From assembly GCF_937127095.1 (NCBI RefSeq), contig NZ_CAKZLP010000008.1, forward strand, positions 84,549 through 148,548: DNA of 64,000 bases, in the 5' to 3' direction. Below, in pieces: positions 43,231 to 53,226 of the stretch; position 1 is the stretch's first letter, and the number at the start of each line of letters is the position of its first letter. The DNA is from an uncultured Amphritea sp. GTDB taxonomy: Bacteria > Pseudomonadota > Gammaproteobacteria > Pseudomonadales > Balneatricaceae. Under the pieces are notes generated by a model. The model worked only from the letters and a program-made list of their open reading frames with translations, searched no databases and was not told the DNA's origin. The position numbers and the translations under genes are program-made.

Positions 43231-46200
43231 ATGGATGTACTGCTGCAAAAAGCTCGGTTATTGGCAGAGAAAAACCTTCCTGTAATTCACCATCCAATTG
43301 AACAACGCATAGCCTATGTTGTCAGTCACGGGCAAAGTTACGCCAGTAATGGTTATGCTATTAGAACACAAGGCATTGCGAAAGCGTTGAATCAGCAAGG
43401 TTTTGAGGTGTTATGTTTTGTTCGACCTGGGCGTCCTTGGGAATTAGGTGTTGATAAAAGCAGCATTCAACCGGAAATGCATGTTGATGGTGTAAGGTAT
43501 ATTCATAGTCGTTGGGTAAAGGATCAGCGTCCAGTAAATGAAGTTTCTCATTTAGAAGCTAGTGTCGAACGCTTTTTAGAATTGTTTCGTATTTATAGAC
43601 CTGCTGTAGTATTAGCTGCATCGAATCATGAAGTTGCTCTACCAGCATTGATTGCAGCAAAACAATTAGGATTGCCTTTTTCATATGAAGTCAGAGGCTT
43701 CTGGGAGATATCGAGGGCTTCACGTCAGGTCGGATGGGGAGAAAGTTCTCAATTTAAGGAACATCACGATCGTGAAAGTTATGTAATAAGAAATGCTGTT
43801 CGTATTTACACGCTTAACCAATATATGAAGAGTGAATTGTTAAAACGAGGGGCAGCAGAAGAAAATATTCGCATTATACCTAATAGTGTGTCAGAAATTC
43901 CGGCTGATGGTAAAAAAATGAACCAGAAGCTACGTAATTTTTTTGGGATATCTAAGGAAACTTACGTATTGGGTTACGTCGGTGCGATAACTGAGTATGA
44001 AGGGTTAGATGATGTCATAAAAGCATTAGCGAAAATTAGAAATCACGATATACATCTGTTTATAGTAGGTGGTTATAGTCCTGCAAATAATATAGAGGGT
44101 AGCCCAAAAGAGCCTATTGTAGAAAACTTAATTCAGCTTGCCAAGATATTAAATGTCGAAGAAAGGGTTACTTTTACAGGTCGTGTGAGACCAGAACAAC
44201 TATCTGATTATTATGCAGCTGTAGACTGTTTGGTGATAGCTCGTAAAGCATTGCCCGTTTGTGAGTTAGTTAGTCCGATAAAACCTCTTGAATATGTAAT
44301 ACATCGAAAACCTGTTATAGCGTCGAACGTTGCTCCATTAGTTGAATTCTTCAAGCAAGGGGAGTTAGGTTGGTTGTATCAAAAAGGAGATATCGATTCT
44401 TTAGCCAACACTATTATTGAGGTTAAAAATTCAACATCTGAGTTGATACAAGCTAGACTTTCTAAGGCTATAGAGCTTGTCGCTACAAGATACAAATGGG
44501 AAACGAGCCTACAGCCTTTGTTCAATGATTTGAAATCAAGTTATGGGGCGGATAAAGAAGTTAAAGTACGGAAGCCTAAAATCGCCTGTATTATGGATGA
44601 TTTTACGTACCTGTCTTATAGCCCAGAGGGTGTTTTTCAACAATTAACGCCTGAATGTTGGAAGCAAGAGTTAGAAGTATTTAGGCCTGAATTCCTTTTT
44701 ATCGAGTCGGCGTGGCGGGGAAAAGATGAGCTTTGGGGAAGTAAGGTAGGCCATAAAAGCCAAGAAGTGCAAGGTATTATTCAGTGGTGTAACAAGCATA
44801 ATATACCTACTATTTTTTGGAATAAAGAAGATCCTGTTCACTTCGAGACTTTTTTGAATACAGCAAAAATGTTTGATTATGTGTTCACAACGGATATGGA
44901 CTGTATACATCGCTATAAGGCCGCGTTGGGGCATAATAATGTATATTTCTTGCCGTTTGCTTGCCAACCACGACTAACTAATCCGATTGAAATTTACAAA
45001 CGAAAAAATGCGTTTTGCTTTGCTGGTGCTTATTATACAAAGTACCCTCAGCGAACAAAAGATTTAGAAACATTCGTTGACGTGTTTCCTAAATTTAGAC
45101 CTTTAGAAATCTATGACCGTAACTATGGTAAAAATGATTCTAACTATCAATTTCCTGAAATTTATCAACCTTATATTGTAGGTACTTTGCCATTCAGTGA
45201 GATAGATAGAGCCTACAAGGGCTATCGTTACGCAATTAACTTGAATTCAATCAAGCAGTCACAAACTATGTTTGCGCGTAGGGTTTATGAGTTACTAGGT
45301 TCTAACACTATTACAATCAGTAACTTTTCGCAGGGTGTTAGATTAATGTTCGGCGATCTTGTTGTTACCTCGGATAATGGTGCTGCAATTATCAGTCGTC
45401 TTGAGATGCTTGAAGCGGAACCTGATCAAGCTGATAAGTTGAGGTTGACTGGCTTACGTAAAGTATTGCAGGAACATACTTATCAGGACAGGCTCGATTA
45501 TATTCTGACTAAAGTAACGAACCGTATACATGAACATTTATTGCCAGTAATAACGGTCATTAGCTTGGTAAGTGATCAGAAAAAGCTCGACAACGTATTA
45601 AATAGCTTTATATCACAAAAATATGTGAGAAAATCATTATTAATTGTGACGTGTGATAATATTACACCGACTCAGGTATTAGTTGCAGCTAAAGAGTACG
45701 GTATAACTGAGTTGTTATCCTGTGAACAATTATCTGATATAAGCAATATAACATTAAATACATTGATTAAAGATAAAAGTTGGTTGGCAGCATTTAGTAC
45801 AGAAGATTACTATGGGCCTCATTATTTACTTGATATGGCATTAGCGACACGCTACACAGATGCAAGTGTTATTGGTAAAGGTGGATACTTTCAGAAAGAG
45901 AGTGGGAATCTGGTAAAAGTTAACACTGATAGTGTATATAAGCCTGATGTCCCTTTGAACGTTAGAGCCTCCATCATATCCCCAGATCGACAATGCGTAC
46001 CTGTTGGCGCTTGGTTAGAAAGTATTGACTCTCAAGCCTATATAGGTGTGAGCCTGCAAGCAGTTGATATATTTAACTACTGCTATAACGGTTTAACAAG
46101 TGGCGTGAGTGTAAGCTATCCGTTTGAAAGATTAAAATACCAAGTGAATGATGCGCATTTTGATCAGGGTATCCCGTTGTCTGATTTAATAATGACGGCG

Positions 46201-47799
46201 GAAGGGATAATGCCAATAGGTACTCCAGAAGAGGCTATTCCATCACTCTCGCCGGAACAATTGAGTCTGCTTTTCTCAACAGGCTCGTCTACTACTTCGC
46301 TTGCCCTTACCGATGAAGGACTAGAGGTGATTTCTTCACTTGAAGAAGGTAAGCATGAGTATATCTATGTCCGCACTGGCGGAGACCTAAATGTTCAAGA
46401 ATTAATGCAAGGGCAGCAAAACTCAGAGGTTATGCCTCTGCATCTGGAAATGTCACCAGGTCTTAATCTCAGTTTGGTCGTCATTTTCTTTGATATTAAC
46501 GGAACCCGCATAAATCATTCAATTTTACAGGCCAATAAAAATTGTGATGTTCAACTTCCTGAAGACGCCGTAAGCGTAAGGTTTGGGCTTCGTATTTATC
46601 AAGGTGGGTCGGGGACTATTAAAAAATTAATGCTTGGCAAACGCGACTTGTCACCCGCTAAGGTATTAGGGCGTTCAGGCGTGCTTTTATTAACTAATCA
46701 TTATCCCAGTGATGATGATCTTTACCGAAATGGTTTTGTTCATAGCCGTGTAAAAGCCTATCAAGAACACAACGTCGCTGTTGATGTGTTTAGATTACGT
46801 AAAGATCAACCGATAAGTTGGCATGAATTTCAAAATGTGAATGTTATTACTGGATCTAATGTAGCGTTACGTAGGATGTTAGATTCAGGCCAGTATAGTC
46901 ATGTACTAGTCCACTTTTTAGATCAGAATATGTGGAGTATTCTGGGTGATTTTGTTGATGTAATCAAAGTGACCGTATGGATTCATGGTGCAGAAATACA
47001 ACCTTGGTGGAGACGTGAGTATAACTATCAATCCAAAAATGAATTGGACGCTGCGAAGGTACAAAGCGATGTGCGATTAAGTTTTTGGAAATCCTTGTTA
47101 GCACCTATCCATAAAAATTTAAAACTGATATTTGTTTCACAGTATTTTTCAGAAGAAGTAATGGAAGATCTTGGGTTTAGACTGCCATCTATACAATATG
47201 ATGTCATCCACAATCCTGTAGATACTGATTTATTTACATATATTGAAAAAGATACTTCTCAGCGTAAGAAAATATTATCTATACGCCCATATGCGTCTCG
47301 AAAATATGCTAATGACCTGAGTGTAGCTGCTGTGCTAGAGTTATCTAAAGAAAATTTCTTTAATGAACTTGAGTTTTGTTTTATTGGTGATGGGGTGCTT
47401 TTTGACGAAACATTAGAGCCATTGAGAAAATTTGGTAATGTTAAAATCAAAAAAGGTTTTCTATCCCAAATTGAAATAGCACGTATACATAAAGATTATG
47501 GTGTTTTTCTCTGCCCTACGAGAATGGATGCACAAGGAGTGTCCAAAGATGAAGCTATGTCATCTGGATTAGTGGTCGTTACCAATGGAGTTACAGCAAT
47601 ACCTGAATTTGTTGACGATACTTGTGGTGTGCTTGCGCCCGGTGAAGATGCAATTGCTATGGCACAAGGGATTTCTGAAATGTATAAAGATGAGAATGTA
47701 TTTAATGAAAAGTCTTCTCAGGCGGCTAAACGTGCACGAAAACAAGTTTCTAAGTTGATGATTATTAGAAAAGAAATGAAAATTTTCAGTATGTGTTAG
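43231..47799 (+). CDS. Multi-module glycosyltransferase (GT4 / CgeB-like / GT2-like / GT4)
   Basis: It has 1522 residues and reads as four or five modules. Residues about 25-430 form a GT4-type transferase (SHGQSYASNGYAIRTQGIAKAL; VSPIKPLEYVIHRKPVIAS). About 450-765 is a CgeB/DUF3880-like glycosyltransferase (MFARRVYELLGSNTITIS). About 770-1000 is weakly GT2-like. About 1010-1145 is a beta-sandwich that may bind carbohydrate. About 1150-1522 is a second GT4-type transferase (SIRPYASRKYANDL; FLCPTRMDAQGVSKDEAMSSGL). It likely builds the repeat unit of the exported polymer using UDP-ManNAcA; acceptors and linkages cannot be read. Confidence 0.85.
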   Translation: MDVLLQKARLLAEKNLPVIHHPIEQRIAYVVSHGQSYASNGYAIRTQGIAKALNQQGFEVLCFVRPGRPWELGVDKSSIQPEMHVDGVRYIHSRWVKDQRPVNEVSHLEASVERFLELFRIYRPAVVLAASNHEVALPALIAAKQLGLPFSYEVRGFWEISRASRQVGWGESSQFKEHHDRESYVIRNAVRIYTLNQYMKSELLKRGAAEENIRIIPNSVSEIPADGKKMNQKLRNFFGISKETYVLGYVGAITEYEGLDDVIKALAKIRNHDIHLFIVGGYSPANNIEGSPKEPIVENLIQLAKILNVEERVTFTGRVRPEQLSDYYAAVDCLVIARKALPVCELVSPIKPLEYVIHRKPVIASNVAPLVEFFKQGELGWLYQKGDIDSLANTIIEVKNSTSELIQARLSKAIELVATRYKWETSLQPLFNDLKSSYGADKEVKVRKPKIACIMDDFTYLSYSPEGVFQQLTPECWKQELEVFRPEFLFIESAWRGKDELWGSKVGHKSQEVQGIIQWCNKHNIPTIFWNKEDPVHFETFLNTAKMFDYVFTTDMDCIHRYKAALGHNNVYFLPFACQPRLTNPIEIYKRKNAFCFAGAYYTKYPQRTKDLETFVDVFPKFRPLEIYDRNYGKNDSNYQFPEIYQPYIVGTLPFSEIDRAYKGYRYAINLNSIKQSQTMFARRVYELLGSNTITISNFSQGVRLMFGDLVVTSDNGAAIISRLEMLEAEPDQADKLRLTGLRKVLQEHTYQDRLDYILTKVTNRIHEHLLPVITVISLVSDQKKLDNVLNSFISQKYVRKSLLIVTCDNITPTQVLVAAKEYGITELLSCEQLSDISNITLNTLIKDKSWLAAFSTEDYYGPHYLLDMALATRYTDASVIGKGGYFQKESGNLVKVNTDSVYKPDVPLNVRASIISPDRQCVPVGAWLESIDSQAYIGVSLQAVDIFNYCYNGLTSGVSVSYPFERLKYQVNDAHFDQGIPLSDLIMTAEGIMPIGTPEEAIPSLSPEQLSLLFSTGSSTTSLALTDEGLEVISSLEEGKHEYIYVRTGGDLNVQELMQGQQNSEVMPLHLEMSPGLNLSLVVIFFDINGTRINHSILQANKNCDVQLPEDAVSVRFGLRIYQGGSGTIKKLMLGKRDLSPAKVLGRSGVLLLTNHYPSDDDLYRNGFVHSRVKAYQEHNVAVDVFRLRKDQPISWHEFQNVNVITGSNVALRRMLDSGQYSHVLVHFLDQNMWSILGDFVDVIKVTVWIHGAEIQPWWRREYNYQSKNELDAAKVQSDVRLSFWKSLLAPIHKNLKLIFVSQYFSEEVMEDLGFRLPSIQYDVIHNPVDTDLFTYIEKDTSQRKKILSIRPYASRKYANDLSVAAVLELSKENFFNELEFCFIGDGVLFDETLEPLRKFGNVKIKKGFLSQIEIARIHKDYGVFLCPTRMDAQGVSKDEAMSSGLVVVTNGVTAIPEFVDDTCGVLAPGEDAIAMAQGISEMYKDENVFNEKSSQAAKRARKQVSKLMIIRKEMKIFSMC

Positions 47800-47836
47800 T
47801 AGTATATAGTAATGGAATTTTCTGGTTTGAAATGTA

Positions 47837-50800
47837 ATGAATGGGATTAATATATTAATATTCGGTAGCTGTGTATCAAGGGATATTATTTCTCATATGC
47901 AGGTTGGTGAGGTGAAATTAAATCTTGTTGACTACTATGCAAGAAGTTCCCTAGCTTCTTTAAATAGTCAATGGGGATGTGAGCTGCCAGTGTGTTTGAA
48001 TAGTATTCAATCACCTTTTCAAAGACGTATGATAGAGCGTGATATAACTAAGTCATTTTTTAAAGATTTGGATGATTTGGATTTCGATATTTTGCTCATT
48101 GATTTGATAGATGAACGATTCAATTTATGGGTAGGTAGTCAAGATAACATTGTGACTTTATCTGGAGAGTTAATGCAGTGTGGTTTTTTATATCAGAATA
48201 AAGGCGAAATTGTTATTTCCGGTACTGAAGAACACTGGGAATTATGGGAAAATGGTTGGAGTGTATTCGTTAAAGTGCTTCAGGATCATGGATGTGTCAA
48301 AAAGCTGAGATTAAATAAGGTTTTTTGGAGTAAGAAAACTGAAAGCGGTGTGTGTTTTTCGGGTAACTATACGGAAAAAAAAATAGATCAGTCTAACCTT
48401 TTATTAAGGCGTATGTACGAGCGAATTGAAGAGGATATTCCAGAGGATCAAATTCTATGCTTTCCTAAGTACTGTCAGACTTCAGCTGACACACATAAGT
48501 GGGGAATTAGCCCCTTTCATTATGTAGATGACTACTATTCTGTTGCACAATGTAAAATAGTTGAAAGTAACTCCGAAAGAAAAATCACAAATAAAAACTT
48601 GATTGTTGGGAGTGATATTATGTACCCAGTAGATGCATATGATGTATCTACATGGAAGGCTCGATTATATCAATATGGGAGTGCGTATGATGCAGTGACT
48701 GATGGCCTGGATTGTGATGGTATTCATCAGATATTACTTGAAAAGGAACTCGCTTTAGATTTATATCTTCAGGGTATAGAATTATTGAAAGGTGACATCA
48801 AAGATCCAGTGATATTAGTAGGCTTAAGTGGTGCGGTATCTGGGCGTAATGGAAAAAAAGCTCCATTTTTTTCAGGCTTGGGCATAGCTGAAAGCTTATC
48901 TATGCCAATTGTTTCTGTTTCAGATCCTACTTTAGCGCTAGATTCAGAACTTCCCTTATCATGGTATGCTGGTAATGAAATTACACCTGATCTTCCTCTT
49001 CGTATTGCCAATGTGCTTGATAGAATAGCCCACAAATATTCTGCACGGTTAGTCGTTTTCGGTGGTTCGGGAGGCGGCTATGCAGGATTGATGTTGGCAA
49101 CAATGATGAGTTGCCGTGCAACTGTTTGTGTATGGAATCCCCAGACCTCTATTTCTGACTATGTACCCGTGTTTGTAGCAAAATACCTAACAGCTGCATT
49201 TCCTAGTATGAAAATGCAAGTTGATGCAGTGCTAAAGGATCCTATTAGTACGCAAAATGAGAAATTTAAACAGTTGCTTGAAGACTCTGGGGTTTTGCAT
49301 GATGTTCGGGGCTTAAATTTGCAACCACAAATTGACCTTGTTTATTTACAAAATCAATCTGATTGGCATGTTGCTAAACATACTCTCCCTTTCCTTAGTA
49401 AAAAAGCATGGACTCGTATCGGTGAGGCCGCTTTCAAAGATAAAGAGAGCGATCAAATAGGTTTATTTTTCGGTGACTGGGGAGAGGGTCATGCTGCTCC
49501 AGATAAAGTGACTATTGAGAACCTTTTAAACTTAATCATAAATCAGTTGTCAAAAGATGAAATTTTATTGTCTTTAGATAACGGCCTATCAGAAGACGGT
49601 CTCCCGGTCTCTCGTTTTGATTGGTGCGTTGTCAATGCTGATTTAAACCTGCAGGTTTCTGCTTGGATCGAGGTCGATAAGGTATATGCATGTACTACTG
49701 TGGATATTGATTCACAAGATTCCCTTGGATTGAAGTATGCTTTCTATTTGCTGGTCAATGGTCAGAGAGAGGAAATTCGTTGGTATGATGCTTGCTGTGA
49801 AGTGATATTCGAAATACCAAGTGTCGAAGGTAAGTTTGAAATATTGGCGTTTGTGCGAGATGTTTTTGGCGGGCAAACAAGTTTACGTGTTTTAGTAGAA
49901 AATTTTTTTTCACCAGCAGAAATTTACCAAAAGTATACAAATAGACCGATGCTAGGGGAAACTAGTTTAGTCTTTGATGAGTTTGTTTTTTTATTAGTCG
50001 AAAACTTAAAAAATTTAACAGAAATACGACAAGACTGGAGGAGCTTTAATGAGCATCGAGGGTTAGATGATGTTCTTTCAGGGGAGGTGATTCTTGCAAC
50101 AGGTTGTGAAGTTCCAGTTGATAAAGAATTTAAAATAAATTGGGAGCTGGATTTTGAAAATAACACTCACTCAAATATCCTTTGGTTGTACTCTTTAGAA
50201 TTTGTTGGCTCATTGCTATCAGGTTATGATAGTACTCGTGATGAGCGGTTTGTTACGGCTGCTATTGGTATTGTCCGGGGGTTTTTGGATTTTTTAGAAG
50301 ATTCTGAAGTAAACGAATCTTTGATTATGAGCCTTCGGAATAGTTCGTCGAGTAAAGATCATGCTGTAGTAGTTCGTACAAATGTTTTAATGAAATTACT
50401 TAGTGTTTTGCTGGGAAAAGTCAGTGATTTTGTTTTAATAAGACGTATTGCCGCTTTATTATACTCACAATGTCTTTTTTTATTAGATGATTCGAATTAT
50501 GCTCTGACTAATCATGGAGTCATGGCTGATTTGGCTCTTGCACAACTCGGTGCAGCACTTGGCGGTAATGATACTCTTCAAGGTGATTTTATTGTTAATA
50601 AGTCAAAAAGCCGACTGATAACTGCTATTAATCGAACTTTTGATAAAGATGGTTTCGCTAATGAGAACACTGTAGGTTATCATAGGTTTAATATGTTTCT
50701 TTTTAGAGATGCTATCTTTTGGTTTCAAAAATGGAAAATAGATGGGGATCTGTCCTCTATAGCTAGTCCTATTATTGAAAGAGCTAATACTGCACTCAAA

Positions 50801-51631
50801 TATTTGGTTTGGCCGGATGGATCAATACCGCCAATAGGTGATTCTCCTGTTTATAAAAGTGCGGCTAACTCAATCAATAAATCACGTTTGTTCAAAGAAA
50901 GTCATATAGCTGTCATTAAGAGCGATGACTTGTATGTATCTATAATTTGCGGGCGCAGAGGAGATGGACATAAGCAAGTAGATGATACTAGTATTACTAT
51001 TCGCTATTTTAATAATGATATCGTGATAGATGGCGGCAGCTATAAATATGATAGTAAGGACCAGTATCGGCAATGTATTCAATCTAGCTTCGGTCACTCT
51101 GGTATTTTTTTGACGGATCTTGATGGGATGACACCACAACAATATTTACAACTAAAACCTGAAGCTAAGATTGTTAGTTTTGTTGAAAATAAATTTGGTG
51201 TAGATGTTGTCACTGAAATTAAGTTCTCAAAATGGGGTGCAACATTGCAGCGAAAAGTTAGAGTGATTTGGCCTAATAAAATTATTATAAGTGATCTGGT
51301 TGATATTGCAGAAAACTTCTCACCTAAAACTGCACGGCAATCTTGGTTATTAGGTCGAAAAATGGTTCCGGTAGACTGTAATGATGTTGTTAGTAATCGA
51401 TTGTTTAAATCAAATGATGGCGTCGTAACTGCAAAATTTTGTTTTTTAGATCAGGGTGGCCTAGAAAGTGATGAGGAGTATGAGGGTGAAATTGATTCTA
51501 ATATCCGTGGTTGGTGTTCAGAAATATTTGGAGAGATTCTGCCTACTAGGGAGTATTCTAGATACCAGACAGGAATGGTCATGAAATTTCATGTAGAGAT
51601 TTTTTTGGAACATTCCCTTGATATAACATAG
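47837..51631 (+). CDS. Fusion: DUF6270 (SGNH-like) + alpha/beta-hydrolase + heparinase II/III-like lyase
   Basis: It has 1264 residues. Residues 1-245 are DUF6270-like, with FGSCVSRD at 9-16, YYARSSLASL, LIDLIDER and a DTHKWGISPFHY end, an SGNH-type arrangement. About 320-560 is an alpha/beta-hydrolase-like domain with nucleophile elbow GGSGGGYAG (Ser411). About 740-1264 resembles heparinase II/III lyases: helical toroid, then beta-sandwich. Candidate active-site residues are Asn892-His893, Tyr948-His949 and His1045 in DGHKQVDDTS. No signal peptide is seen. It may trim or de-acylate the uronic-acid polymer made here, as AlgL does for alginate; this is inference. Confidence 0.8.
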   Translation: MNGINILIFGSCVSRDIISHMQVGEVKLNLVDYYARSSLASLNSQWGCELPVCLNSIQSPFQRRMIERDITKSFFKDLDDLDFDILLIDLIDERFNLWVGSQDNIVTLSGELMQCGFLYQNKGEIVISGTEEHWELWENGWSVFVKVLQDHGCVKKLRLNKVFWSKKTESGVCFSGNYTEKKIDQSNLLLRRMYERIEEDIPEDQILCFPKYCQTSADTHKWGISPFHYVDDYYSVAQCKIVESNSERKITNKNLIVGSDIMYPVDAYDVSTWKARLYQYGSAYDAVTDGLDCDGIHQILLEKELALDLYLQGIELLKGDIKDPVILVGLSGAVSGRNGKKAPFFSGLGIAESLSMPIVSVSDPTLALDSELPLSWYAGNEITPDLPLRIANVLDRIAHKYSARLVVFGGSGGGYAGLMLATMMSCRATVCVWNPQTSISDYVPVFVAKYLTAAFPSMKMQVDAVLKDPISTQNEKFKQLLEDSGVLHDVRGLNLQPQIDLVYLQNQSDWHVAKHTLPFLSKKAWTRIGEAAFKDKESDQIGLFFGDWGEGHAAPDKVTIENLLNLIINQLSKDEILLSLDNGLSEDGLPVSRFDWCVVNADLNLQVSAWIEVDKVYACTTVDIDSQDSLGLKYAFYLLVNGQREEIRWYDACCEVIFEIPSVEGKFEILAFVRDVFGGQTSLRVLVENFFSPAEIYQKYTNRPMLGETSLVFDEFVFLLVENLKNLTEIRQDWRSFNEHRGLDDVLSGEVILATGCEVPVDKEFKINWELDFENNTHSNILWLYSLEFVGSLLSGYDSTRDERFVTAAIGIVRGFLDFLEDSEVNESLIMSLRNSSSSKDHAVVVRTNVLMKLLSVLLGKVSDFVLIRRIAALLYSQCLFLLDDSNYALTNHGVMADLALAQLGAALGGNDTLQGDFIVNKSKSRLITAINRTFDKDGFANENTVGYHRFNMFLFRDAIFWFQKWKIDGDLSSIASPIIERANTALKYLVWPDGSIPPIGDSPVYKSAANSINKSRLFKESHIAVIKSDDLYVSIICGRRGDGHKQVDDTSITIRYFNNDIVIDGGSYKYDSKDQYRQCIQSSFGHSGIFLTDLDGMTPQQYLQLKPEAKIVSFVENKFGVDVVTEIKFSKWGATLQRKVRVIWPNKIIISDLVDIAENFSPKTARQSWLLGRKMVPVDCNDVVSNRLFKSNDGVVTAKFCFLDQGGLESDEEYEGEIDSNIRGWCSEIFGEILPTREYSRYQTGMVMKFHVEIFLEHSLDIT

Positions 51632-51677
51632 TGACTTCTATTAACTCGTGAGAGTTTACATCTTATATAATGTAGCC

Positions 51678-51803
51678 ATGATTACAGATGCATGCAAGCT
51701 CAGCACAGAGCAACAAGAACTTTTACGGCAGCAAGCCATTAAACTACTAGGGAATGTCATGGAGTCCCCTCCCTTAGCGAAAATGTGTAAAAGTTGTAGA
51801 TGA
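51678..51803 (+). pseudogene. Short IS630-like transposase N-terminal remnant
   Basis: A 41-codon frame begins MITDACKLSTEQQELLRQQAIKLL, resembling the helix-turn-helix start of IS630-type transposases, then continues for 17 residues of unrelated sequence to a stop. The match covers only about 24 residues, so this is a weak call. It lies between the lyase gene and the IS256 element, where transposon debris is expected. Confidence 0.35.
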
Positions 51804-51833
51804 AATGATTATAACAAGCAAAGCAAGGGAGAC

Positions 51834-53122
51834 TGTTCAAAATTCTGTGTCAGCTAAATTTTAATCTTACAAGTCCATGTGCTCATCTAACCGGCCACTA
51901 AAATGAATCGCCAGCTGTGACAGCGTCAGATCCAGTTTTGCACTGGGTGAGTCCAGCGCTCTGACACATTCAAAATACCGGCATACAGCAGCTTGAGCAA
52001 GCTGTTTTCGTTGGCAAAACCGCCTTTGGTTTTTGTCAGTTTGCGAAACTGTCGATGCACTGCCTCCACGGCGTTAGTGGTGTAAATGGCTTTGCGCACG
52101 TAATCAGGGTATTTAAAATAGGCTGTCAATGTCGGCCATTTGGTACGCCAGGATTTGATCACCATCGGGTACTTTTCAACCCATTTGACCTCCAGTTCGT
52201 CCATGGCGCTTTCTGCCGCGTTGAGGGTGGCAGCCTTATACACACACTTTAAATCGTCCATGAAGGCTTTCTGGTTCTTGCTGGCGATATACTTGATTGA
52301 GTTGCGGATCTGATGGATCACACAGTGCTGTATCTCTGTTTCCGGAAAGATAGTTTCAATGGCTTCGGGGAAGCCTTTTAACCCATCGATACAGCAGATC
52401 AGGATGTCTTTAATCCCTCGGTTATTTAGGTCAGTCAGTACGCTGAGCCAATGATGTGCACACTCTGTATCTGATACATACAGACCCAACAGTTCTTTTT
52501 TACCTTCGATGTTCACATCGAGAATAGTGTAAATCGCCTTACTGACGTAACGGCCGTTATCTTTGATTTTGTAGTGAATGGCATCGAGCCAGACGATGGG
52601 ATAGATGGCATCTAAATCGCGTTCTCGCCAGGCTTTCAACTCGGATAACAGCTTATCCGTTACCGCATTGAGCGTGCCATTGGAGAGGCTCATACCGTAC
52701 AGCTCTTCGATATGTCCACGAATGTCCTGATAACTGTTACCCAGAGCATATAAACCCAGAACTTTACGCTCCAGCTCATCTGTTAGCTGAGTTTGGTGCT
52801 TTTTGACGATCTGAGGCTCGAAGGTGCCAGAACGATCTCGTGGCGTATCAAGTTCAAAACTACCTGCCGGGCTTTTCATGGTTTTTTTGCTTGAGCCATT
52901 TTTCCGATTGGGTTTTTCGTCCTTGGACAAATGGTCTTCAAGCTCAGCCTGCATAGCGGCTTCGGTGAGTTGCTTGATTAGAGGGGTTAGAATGCCGTCT
53001 TTGCCAGTGAGATCTTTTCCTTCACGCAGGGCTTGCAGAGCGGTTTCCATATCGAATGTTGGTTTGGTCATATGTCATCTCTTTTGGGGCTATTTTAAAG
53101 AAATGACACAGAATTCTGAACA
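51834..53122 (-). mobile_element. IS256-family insertion sequence
   Basis: Terminal inverted repeats TGTTCAAAATTCTGTGTCA (51834-51852) and TGACACAGAATTCTGAACA (53104-53122) match with one mismatch over 19 bases and bracket the transposase. I see no 8-9-base target duplication at the flanks (AGGGAGAC versus CTACCGCG), so one side may have been rearranged after insertion. Confidence 0.88.
51926..53071 (-). CDS. IS256-family transposase, C-terminus cut by a frameshift
   Basis: It has 381 residues. The DDE triad is visible: Asp163 in VWLDAIHYK, Asp229 in CCIDGLKGFPEAI, Glu336 in TTNAVEAVHRQFRK. The frame stops after WTHPVQNWI. In the neighbouring frame the sequence continues DLTLSQLAIHFSGRLDEHMDL to a stop at 51867, the normal end of the family. 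A single missing G near 51930 therefore removes about 22 residues. It is probably a decaying copy, though programmed frameshifting or a base-call error could explain it. Confidence 0.92.
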   Translation of the reverse strand: MTKPTFDMETALQALREGKDLTGKDGILTPLIKQLTEAAMQAELEDHLSKDEKPNRKNGSSKKTMKSPAGSFELDTPRDRSGTFEPQIVKKHQTQLTDELERKVLGLYALGNSYQDIRGHIEELYGMSLSNGTLNAVTDKLLSELKAWRERDLDAIYPIVWLDAIHYKIKDNGRYVSKAIYTILDVNIEGKKELLGLYVSDTECAHHWLSVLTDLNNRGIKDILICCIDGLKGFPEAIETIFPETEIQHCVIHQIRNSIKYIASKNQKAFMDDLKCVYKAATLNAAESAMDELEVKWVEKYPMVIKSWRTKWPTLTAYFKYPDYVRKAIYTTNAVEAVHRQFRKLTKTKGGFANENSLLKLLYAGILNVSERWTHPVQNWI

Positions 53123-53226
53123 CTACCGCGACAATGATTTATATGCTCGCTGGGCCTGACAGGGAACAGGGGAGAGATTTATTTCTTGCCCCTGAACCCC
53201 TTTAGTCCACCGTACCAACGCTTTTT

